DNA of 8,833 bases from a bacterium (GTDB lineage: Bacteria > SZUA-182 > SZUA-191): assembly GCA_003230535.1 (NCBI GenBank), contig QIEW01000232.1, positions 1 to 8,833 of the forward strand. Direction: 5' to 3'. How positions within the stretch are numbered: the first letter of the stretch is position 1; each line of letters begins with the position of its first letter. Below, one piece after another: positions 1-4,829 of this stretch. The notes under the pieces are model-generated. The model was given only the letters and a program-made list of their open reading frames with translations. It had not been told where the DNA came from and searched no databases. A program made the translations under genes and the position numbers.

Positions 1-128
1 TTCGACAGACCCTTTTTCGCCAAACTACGAGTGAGCGCAGACGTCAGCGTGGTCTTCCCATGATCTACATGCCCGATTGTGCCTACGTTTAAATGAGGTT
101 TCTTTCGCTCAAATTTCTCTTTTGCCAT
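1..128 (-). CDS. tuf: Elongation factor Tu, N-terminus only (runs off the window)
   Basis: EF-Tu is the GTPase that carries aminoacyl-tRNA to the ribosome A site in the cytoplasm. The first 42 codons are present, beginning [20 protein letters not shown] and continuing with VDHGKT. The GHVDHGKT stretch (residues 19-26) is the EF-Tu P-loop that binds GTP phosphates, and the segment before it is the usual EF-Tu N-terminus. The ATG at 126-128 has a purine-rich AGAGGGG and a GGAG just upstream as ribosome-binding sequence. The remaining roughly 350 residues lie beyond the left edge. It follows four tRNA genes on the same strand, a common bacterial arrangement. Identity is essentially certain; the truncation is only the window boundary. 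Confidence 0.97.
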   Translation of the reverse strand, partial: MAKEKFERKKPHLNVGTIGHVDHGKTTLTSALTRSLAKKGLS

Positions 129-178
129 CTCCATTCCCCTCTATATATATTTGACCCCGCTCCTGCCTGCCCCATCCT

Positions 179-207
179 AATATAACATGAAAGGTCACGC
201 TTTTAAA
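179..207 (-). promoter_or_regulatory. Possible tuf promoter (-35 TTTAAA, -10 TATATT)
   Basis: On the minus strand TTTAAA (202-207) and TATATT (179-184) are 17 bp apart, about 50 bp upstream of the tuf start and downstream of tRNA-Thr(GGT). The -10 matches the sigma-70 consensus at five of six bases and the -35 at four. This would give tuf a promoter separate from the tRNA promoter at 1393-1421. Read-through from the tRNA cluster is equally possible. Confidence 0.35.
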
Positions 208-250
208 CTTAGCGCACATACCGATGCAAATATTTATCCCTTTGACTTAA

Positions 251-326
251 TGGAGCCCACGAGCGGAATTGAACCGCTGACCACTTCCTTACCAAGGAAG
301 TGCTCTACCGCCTGAGCTACGTGGGC
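251..326 (-). tRNA. tRNA-Thr (anticodon GGT)
   Basis: A 76-nt cloverleaf reading GCCCACG at the 5' end (326) and CGTGGGC, discriminator T and an encoded CCA (251-253) at the 3' end. The anticodon arm is CTTCC / loop TTGGTAA / GGAAG, giving anticodon GGT for threonine ACC/ACT codons. The T arm carries GGTTCAATTCC. It is the last tRNA before tuf. It is separated from tRNA-Gly by a 73-nt spacer that can fold on itself. Confidence 0.97.
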
Positions 327-327
327 T

Positions 328-399
328 TAACAGCAGAGACTAGGGACTATAAAATCTAAACCTTCAATTCTAATCCCTAGTTCCTAACCCCTGCTGTTA
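328..399. repeat. Long inverted repeat filling the spacer between tRNA-Gly and tRNA-Thr(GGT)
   Basis: The outer arms TAACAGCAG (328-336) and CTGCTGTTA (391-399) are perfectly complementary over 9 bp. Inner arms ACTAGGGA (339-346) and TCCCTAGT (374-381) pair over 8 bp. The outer arms fill the spacer almost exactly, ending one base from each mature tRNA end. The structure would form in the precursor transcript and could affect processing of the two tRNAs, or it may be a small inserted palindrome. Confidence 0.7.
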
Positions 400-475
400 T
401 GGAGCGGGAAACGGGCCTCGAACCCGCAACCCCCAGCTTGGAAGGCTGATGCTCTACCAATTGAGCTATTCCCGC
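400..475 (-). tRNA. tRNA-Gly (anticodon TCC)
   Basis: A 76-nt cloverleaf with 5' end at 475 and encoded CCA at 400-402. The acceptor stem begins GCGGGAA. The anticodon arm is TCAGC / loop CTTCCAA / GCTGG, so the anticodon is TCC, reading glycine GGA/GGG codons. The T arm contains GGTTCGAGGCC. It lies 26 nt downstream of the end of the frameshifted HU-like/coiled-coil gene. Confidence 0.97.
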
Positions 476-501
476 AAAAGCTTTCTCTCGTAACTTAAAC
501 T

Positions 502-1034
502 CTATTCCTTCAGCTCTGCCAGTTTTTTTAGAATATCCTTCAGGTATCTGTTCTCTAATTTGAGTATTATTCCTTCTTCAAGATTATCTACCTTAACTTT
601 TAACGCAACCATCTCCTGGAAAAGTTGTAACTCTCTCTGGCGTAACCCATTTATATCATCTTCCAGTCTCTTGTTGACTTCCCTAATATTCTCAACATCT
701 TTTCTTCTATCTCTTTCGCTTTAGATTGATAGCGCTCAAAATCACTCATAATAGCCTTTACTTGCTCGTGTATTTGATATATTCCCCGCACCAACTTATC
801 ACAAGCCCTCTCCACCGCCAGCTCTTCGCCCCCACCTTTTCCCTCAACCGCCAAAGTTTCACCCTTTTTTATCTTCCCGTATTTTAGTATTACCTCCCCA
901 TCACCAGGAACCAGAGCGGCCTTTTCAATTTTAACAAAAGCATTTAACGCCCTCTCCGCCACCCCTGGAGTAATCTCAGCCTCTTTTGCCATCGCAGCTA
1001 TTAGCTCTGCTCTGGTTAACTCTACTTTAGTCAT
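502..1034 (-). CDS. HU-like N-terminus plus coiled coil; gene broken by a -1 frameshift (hypothetical)
   Basis: I chose ATG 1034 because TGAGGGAG lies just upstream; a TTG 15 bases earlier is less likely. The intact frame runs 127 residues to a stop at 651. Residues about 5-55 (TRAELIAAMAKEAEITPGVA, then ERALNAFVKI and GDGEVILKYGKI) resemble the helical first half of HU/IHF DNA-binding proteins, but the DNA-binding arm is missing. Residues 70-112 are charged helix. At the A4 run (minus strand; 700-703) the charged coiled coil continues without a stop in the -1 frame for 65 more residues, ending AELKE at 502. One extra A would give a single 177-residue protein. It could be a recent mutation, an assembly error or -1 slippage at A-AAG. 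The gene sits between tRNA-Tyr (18 nt upstream) and tRNA-Gly (26 nt downstream) and is probably co-transcribed. Function unknown; the HU link is by eye. Confidence 0.6.
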
Positions 1035-1052
1035 AGCTCCCTCAGGCAAAAA

Positions 1053-1138
1053 TGGTGGAGGGGGGAGGATTCGAACCCCCGAAGACGTACGCCAACAGGT
1101 TTACAGCCTGTCCCCTTTGGCCACTCGGGAACCCCTCC
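1053..1138 (-). tRNA. tRNA-Tyr (anticodon GTA)
   Basis: An 86-nt tRNA with acceptor GGAGGGG/CCCCTCC, discriminator A and encoded CCA at 1053-1055. The anticodon arm ACAGG / CTGTAAA / CCTGT gives anticodon GTA. The extra length is the long variable arm expected of bacterial tRNA-Tyr. Its 3' end is only 18 nt from the start codon of the HU-like gene, so precursor cleavage would leave that mRNA with a very short leader. Confidence 0.97.
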
Positions 1139-1273
1139 CTAATACGTGATCATTTGATATTTGATCGTTTATGCAAGGGTAGATTTATCAACCCCGCCAT
1201 AACGAGAATGAATACTTTATCATAATTGAACTGGATCTTGGGAACTTTATTTGATTATCTGGACAAAGCTGTC

Positions 1274-1349
1274 TGGAGCTGGCGAAGGGACTTGAACCCC
1301 TGACCTGCTGATTACAAATCAGCTGCTCTACCAATTGAGCTACGCCAGC
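1274..1349 (-). tRNA. tRNA-Thr (anticodon TGT)
   Basis: A 76-nt cloverleaf with acceptor GCTGGCG/CGCCAGC, discriminator T and encoded CCA at 1274-1276. The anticodon arm GCTGA / TTTGTAA / TCAGC gives anticodon TGT for threonine ACA/ACG codons. It is the first gene after the promoter at 1393-1421. The 135-nt spacer that follows, up to tRNA-Tyr, contains no gene I can support. Confidence 0.97.
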
Positions 1350-1392
1350 CTCTATCCTATTTTCTCTTAAACTGAGCGAATTCAAAAGTAAC

Positions 1393-1421
1393 ATTCTATA
1401 TGTAAAAATAAATTTTTTCAA
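1393..1421 (-). promoter_or_regulatory. Sigma-70-type promoter of the tRNA cluster
   Basis: On the minus strand TTGAAA (1416-1421) and TAGAAT (1393-1398) are separated by exactly 17 bp. Each matches consensus at five of six bases, in an AT-rich stretch. Transcription would start near 1386, about 37 nt before the mature 5' end of tRNA-Thr(TGT). It lies downstream of the rlmB stop codon, so the tRNA genes need not depend on the methyltransferase operon. Confidence 0.7.
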
Positions 1422-1467
1422 CTATTATTTTGTAGAAATTTCAAAAAAGATCATAATACTTTTTAAT

Positions 1468-2211
1468 TTAACAACTTATGCAATATCTTTGGCGGGCCGC
1501 TTCATAAATTACTAAAGCGGCGGCAACGGAGGCATTTAATGAGGACAGTCTTCCCCACTGCGGAATAGATACCAGAAAATCACAGCTATCCTTTATCTTT
1601 GGCCGCAAGCCCCGACCTTCTCCTCCCACTACTAAGGCTATTGCCCCTTTAAAGTCAGCCTCAAAGTAGGCTTTCGTTCCTTCCGCCGTAACCCCGGCTA
1701 CCCATATTCCCAGGGATTTTAGCTCTTCCAAGGCGGCAGCTAAATTAGTTACCATCACCAAGGGGACATATTCCAGCGCTCCGGCGGAGGTTTTGGCAAC
1801 GGTAGCTCCGGGTTTGGCGCTGCGCCGCTTGGGAATTATTACCCCATGCACACCGGCGGCTTCCGCCGTCCGGAGAATAGCTCCCAGATTATGAGGGTCC
1901 TCAATGCCATCCAGGGCCACTAAGAATGCCGGCTCAGACCTTTCCGCGGCCTCCAATAACAGTTCTCTCAGCCCTATATCCCGTAATGGACAGGTAAGCG
2001 CCACTACTCCCTGGTGTTTTTCTGTGCCTACCAGTCCCCCCAGCCGCTTGCGGGAAGCGAACTCAACCTCCACCCCTTTTTCCCGGCATAAAGTCAGGAT
2101 TTCCCGGAAAGGTTTATGATGGGGAGATTCCTGAAGGAGGACTTTTTCTATTATGCGCCGTCCTGATCGTAAAGCTTCCAGTACCGGCTGCTTGCCATAA
2201 ATTCTCTTCAC
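1468..2211 (-). CDS. rlmB: 23S rRNA 2'-O-ribose methyltransferase, RlmB/TrmH (SpoU) family
   Basis: Transfers a methyl group from AdoMet to a ribose 2'-OH in rRNA; the E. coli member modifies G2251 of 23S rRNA. The 247-residue protein has the usual length. The N-terminal third (KRIYGKQPVLEALRSG onward) is the small RNA-binding domain. The C-terminal SPOUT domain shows all three SpoU motifs: DPHNLGAILRTAEAAG (motif 1), LVVGGEGRGL (motif 2) and IPQWGRLSSLNASVAAAL (motif 3), which form the trefoil-knot AdoMet site. Start is GTG at 2209-2211, with weak GAGTTGGG upstream. It lies 8 bp after the SAM hydrolase gene, so it is probably translated from the same mRNA, and it precedes the tRNA-tuf block as in many genomes. 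RlmB is the best family guess; the modified nucleotide cannot be read from sequence. Confidence 0.94.
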   Translation of the reverse strand: MKRIYGKQPVLEALRSGRRIIEKVLLQESPHHKPFREILTLCREKGVEVEFASRKRLGGLVGTEKHQGVVALTCPLRDIGLRELLLEAAERSEPAFLVALDGIEDPHNLGAILRTAEAAGVHGVIIPKRRSAKPGATVAKTSAGALEYVPLVMVTNLAAALEELKSLGIWVAGVTAEGTKAYFEADFKGAIALVVGGEGRGLRPKIKDSCDFLVSIPQWGRLSSLNASVAAALVIYEAARQRYCISC

Positions 2212-2219
2212 TGCCCAAC

Positions 2220-3035
2220 TCAGATAAAGTTCACTATAAATTTTGTACCTAAACCTATCCCCAAAATTTTATCGGCCCCGGCTTTGTTTGCCGCTATTTC
2301 CAATCTGCCCGTACTCCCAAACAGAACGCAAGGCTCGCCTTCCTTCCCTTGCGCATAATATTCCACTATTCGGGTTATTGACCGCCCACCTAAGTAAATC
2401 TGGTAGTTAGATTTTCCTGATTTATTTAGAGCTTCCTGTAATATTGGGGCGGGAATATTAGATATTAAATTCCCGAATTTGTCAATATGAATTATTTGGC
2501 CCGCCAGGTTTCCATCCGGCAGAAACTCGGGAACAGGAAACTTTAATTTTACAGGGTCCAGAAGATGAGATCCTAAATCCTCTAATTTAATTCCCCGGGA
2601 CAACCAAGCCGCTAATGGCGCAAATACATCCCGACCATGGAATGTATGGCCCACTTCAGATAAAAAATACCGCCTGTCGGCTGCCTCTACCACCTCTGCT
2701 TGAGGTTCCGCTTCCAAGACAAGGGAAAGCGCGCCATTGTCCGGGGCGACAAAATATTGGTCTTTGATATGGGCTGCCACCGGACGACGGCTGCTTCCCA
2801 CCCCAGGGTCTACTATCACTACATGAATAGTCCCCCGCGGGAAATAAGGATAAGCTGCGGCAACTGAAAATGCTGCTTCTGTTATTGAAAAAGACGTCAC
2901 ATTATGCGAGATATCCACTAATTGGGCACGGGGGTTTATGCCTAAGATAACCCCTTTTAGAACGCCTACGTAGTGATCCTGGAGACCGAAATCCGTCGTC
3001 AGGGTAATAATGGGCCCCCCGTCAGCCTCCTTCAC
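2220..3035 (-). CDS. SAM hydroxide adenosyltransferase / SAM hydrolase (DUF62)
   Basis: Family members use water to split S-adenosylmethionine into adenosine and methionine; relatives include SAM-dependent fluorinase and chlorinase. The protein is 271 residues, normal for the family. Visible blocks are TLTTDFGLQDHYVG (residues 11-24), VIVDPGVGSSRRP (73-85), APDNGALSLV (97-106), SEVGHTFHGRDVFAPLAAWL (126-145) and the C-terminal HIDKFGNLISNI. Asp76, Arg83 and His133 match the Asp-Arg-His catalytic set of the hydroxide-using branch. The GTG start (3033-3035) overlaps the stop of the preceding methyltransferase by 4 bp (GTGA), implying coupled translation. An AAGGAGG lies just inside the reading frame, with no ATG at useful distance after it. 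Its role may be to remove excess SAM. The family is secure, the physiological purpose is not. Confidence 0.94.
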   Translation of the reverse strand: MKEADGGPIITLTTDFGLQDHYVGVLKGVILGINPRAQLVDISHNVTSFSITEAAFSVAAAYPYFPRGTIHVVIVDPGVGSSRRPVAAHIKDQYFVAPDNGALSLVLEAEPQAEVVEAADRRYFLSEVGHTFHGRDVFAPLAAWLSRGIKLEDLGSHLLDPVKLKFPVPEFLPDGNLAGQIIHIDKFGNLISNIPAPILQEALNKSGKSNYQIYLGGRSITRIVEYYAQGKEGEPCVLFGSTGRLEIAANKAGADKILGIGLGTKFIVNFI

Positions 3036-4030
3036 GGCTTAAAACCTTCTATCAGCATCATCCGGGCATTCCCTGAAACAACCCTGGGCCGCCTGAACCC
3101 CGCCTCAAGCAACAGAGACATTATTTCTTGCGGCGTATATACCCGCCCCTGGGGAGTGACCGCCAACATATGTAACGCAAACAAAGCCGACCTTAGAGGA
3201 CTGGTACGATCCTCGGAGATGGGAAAATCGTGGATCACTACCCGTCCGCCAGGCTTCAGGCTGTTATAAACTTTCTCTATGATAAGCCGGCACCCATTTT
3301 CTCCTTGCCCGTGGAACACCTGAGATATCCATACCAGATCATAACCTTCCCCTGGGACATCTATATAGAAATCACCGGCTTTAGTAGATATCCGGTCATC
3401 CAGCCCATGCTTTCGGATATTTTCCCGAGCCACCTTCAGGGTTTGCGGCAAGTCAAAGACAGTAGCCCGCAGTTTCGGGTAGGCATCAGCAATCGCAATA
3501 GAATAAGTAGCCGCTCCGCCTCCTAAATCCAACATATTACGCACTTGGGAAAAATCCAGTTTCTCCAGCACTTCCCGGCTGCGTTCCCGGCCTACATCAT
3601 CCATCCCCCAAATGTAGTTCACATGTTCTTCCGGGGAAACCTCCGGCTTATTCTCAGCGCTGGCGGTTTGCCTGTCGCCCAGCCTTTGCTTCAGATGCGA
3701 CCAGTCGTCCCAGCACTCATCCAAATGCTTGATAATATTTCCGCGATAACCTTTCCGGCCACATACCAAGTAGGTTTCCGCCACCTCGGTATTCCGATAC
3801 CTTCCCTCCTCCTTGCTCAGTACATCTAAAGCTGCCAGGGCGTCTAACATAATTTCCAGCGCCCCGGGGTCAAGCCCTAATTTCACCGCCAATTCTGGAG
3901 CTGTAGAGACCTTAGAGGAAAGTAATGTAAATATATTCAGCTCACAGGCTACTAAAAAAGGCTTAGCTTCCCAAAATTTTTGCGCTAATTGAATTAAGGT
4001 TTCGAACTTGGATTCTGTTTTATTTTCCAT
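3032..4030 (-). CDS. AdoMet-dependent O-methyltransferase, COMT-like (Methyltransf_2 type)
   Basis: A 332-residue class I methyltransferase. Residues about 12-95 form the winged-helix dimerisation domain typical of COMT/acetylserotonin O-methyltransferase-like enzymes (WEAKPFLVACELNIFTLLSS, then APELAVKLGLDPGALEIMLD). The catalytic Rossmann domain carries the AdoMet loop NMLDLGGGAATYSIAIADAY, followed by VFDLPQTLKVAREN, DLVWISQVFHGQGENGCRLI and LKPGGRVVIHDF. The His in VFHGQGE sits where plant and bacterial O-methyltransferases have their catalytic base. ATG at 4028-4030 has AGGAG 5 nt upstream, a strong start. It is first of three genes and overlaps the SAM hydrolase start by 4 bp. The acceptor (a phenol, hydroxyindole or polyketide in known relatives) cannot be predicted. 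Confidence 0.9.
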   Translation of the reverse strand: MENKTESKFETLIQLAQKFWEAKPFLVACELNIFTLLSSKVSTAPELAVKLGLDPGALEIMLDALAALDVLSKEEGRYRNTEVAETYLVCGRKGYRGNIIKHLDECWDDWSHLKQRLGDRQTASAENKPEVSPEEHVNYIWGMDDVGRERSREVLEKLDFSQVRNMLDLGGGAATYSIAIADAYPKLRATVFDLPQTLKVARENIRKHGLDDRISTKAGDFYIDVPGEGYDLVWISQVFHGQGENGCRLIIEKVYNSLKPGGRVVIHDFPISEDRTSPLRSALFALHMLAVTPQGRVYTPQEIMSLLLEAGFRRPRVVSGNARMMLIEGFKP

Positions 4031-4054
4031 GTTATCTCCTGAAAATATATAATA

Positions 4055-4079
4055 CTATAACTGAATTTGTTCGTTATAG
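4055..4079 (-). promoter_or_regulatory. Inverted repeat upstream of the O-methyltransferase gene, possible operator
   Basis: CTATAAC (4055-4061) and GTTATAG (4073-4079) form a perfect 7-bp inverted repeat separated by 11 bp, about 25 bp before the start codon. On the minus strand a -10-like TATAGT overlaps the gene-proximal arm (4054-4059), so a dimeric regulator bound here would block the promoter. No clear -35 is visible at the right distance. Confidence 0.3.
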
Positions 4080-4134
4080 CTACACCAATCGTCTTAATTT
4101 AACATAATGAGCCTCTTGCAAAACTGCATTCAGA

Positions 4135-4158
4135 CTGTCGGGTTTGAGAACCCGACAG
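4135..4158. repeat. REP-like hairpin: 10-bp stem, 4-nt loop (copy 1)
   Basis: Arms CTGTCGGGTT (4135-4144) and AACCCGACAG (4149-4158) pair perfectly around loop TGAG. Read on the minus strand it has the same flank (TTATGTG) and loop (CTCA) as the copy at 8567-8590. No T-run follows on either strand, so it is not a standard terminator, though it lies between the two minus-strand operons. Plus-strand flank CCTCTTGCAAAA (4112-4123) resembles sequence near other repeats in the window. Confidence 0.75.
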
Positions 4159-4183
4159 CACATAAAGCTACTATATGTTTGGT

Positions 4184-4344
4184 CCCGAATTATTCATAAA
4201 TCCGCGACAAACATTGATGATGTTATTTGAATACAGCTAGTTACAAAATAACGGTCAAAAGACAAAACTTTCATACAAATCACCGAAATCTCCCGCTATG
4301 GAAGCGACCAACGGGAGCGTATGTATGATCCCGAATTATTCGGG
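4184..4344 (+). mobile_element. 161-bp MITE-like element, copy A
   Basis: A non-coding element whose ends are imperfect inverted repeats of 12 bp: CCCGAATTATTC at the left, and CCCGAATAATTC reading inward from the right. It is flanked by a TGGT direct repeat (4180-4183 and 4345-4348), a likely target-site duplication. The minus strand of 6858-7018 holds a second copy, about 84% identical by hand alignment. The right end is itself a near-palindrome, CCCGAATTATTCGGG. It ends 16 bp from the stop codon of the JAMM protease gene. No transposase is encoded. A 4-5 bp duplication and CC-starting ends would suit an IS1380-like parent, but that is a guess. Confidence 0.7.
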
Positions 4345-4360
4345 TGGTGGCTGCTTGGTA

Positions 4361-4801
4361 TTAGTCTGTTTTAATGTCTTCATGTTCAAACTCGCCTTGT
4401 GAGACGTTCAGTACCCAGGAATTGATATCCTCCAGCCGACCATTATGGACTGCGATAATAAGATAAGAGTAAATAGGGGGCCAGCCGGCGTCGGTAATCT
4501 GCTTGGCTTGCCGGAGGTCGAACTGGGAGGGATCAGCAGGATGATCCGGGTGGGAGTGATAAAAGCCGATGACCGCCAGACCCATATCCGCCGCCTCCCT
4601 CTCCGCCCTTGCGATATCAGCGGGGTCCATCAGATAGCGATCTTGGGCTCGCTCTTGGTTTAGGTTGACAGCCCGATAGCTCTTGACTACTTTTTTGGGA
4701 TCAGCAAGCGCTCCCACAAGAATACCGCAGCCCTCACAGGGATAGCTTTCCTGCACGTGGGCATAAATTTCTCCGGCAACCTCCTTCGGCAGGATGATCA
4801 T
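4361..4801 (-). CDS. JAMM/MPN (Mov34, M67 family) zinc metalloprotease
   Basis: A 146-residue stand-alone JAMM domain. The zinc-site signature is complete: Glu23 in YPCEGCGILVG, then His82-Ser-His84 in GFYHSHPDHP, seven residues, Ser92 in PSQF and Asp95, matching E...H(S/T)H-x7-S-x2-D. Bacterial enzymes of this size and type (Mec-like) cut ubiquitin-like sulfur carriers such as CysO/ThiS/MoaD relatives near the C-terminal Gly-Gly, linking them to cysteine or cofactor biosynthesis. The ATG at 4801 has AGGAG about 10 nt upstream. It lies 28 bp after the oxidoreductase gene on the same strand, so both probably share an mRNA. No ThiS-like carrier or ThiF/MoeB E1-like enzyme occurs in this window, so the substrate is unknown. 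Catalytic residues are intact. Confidence 0.93.
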   Translation of the reverse strand: MIILPKEVAGEIYAHVQESYPCEGCGILVGALADPKKVVKSYRAVNLNQERAQDRYLMDPADIARAEREAADMGLAVIGFYHSHPDHPADPSQFDLRQAKQITDAGWPPIYSYLIIAVHNGRLEDINSWVLNVSQGEFEHEDIKTD

Positions 4802-4829
4802 TTATATATAACTCCTAATTATTCTCCGG

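Noticed and set aside
1188-1421. A 77-codon minus-strand frame
   Set aside because: It runs straight through tRNA-Thr(TGT) and its promoter, so it cannot be a real gene.
1444-1464. Terminator after rlmB (AAAAAG...CTTTTT)
   Set aside because: The stem is only A/T pairs with one G-C and a 9-nt loop, expected by chance in such AT-rich sequence.
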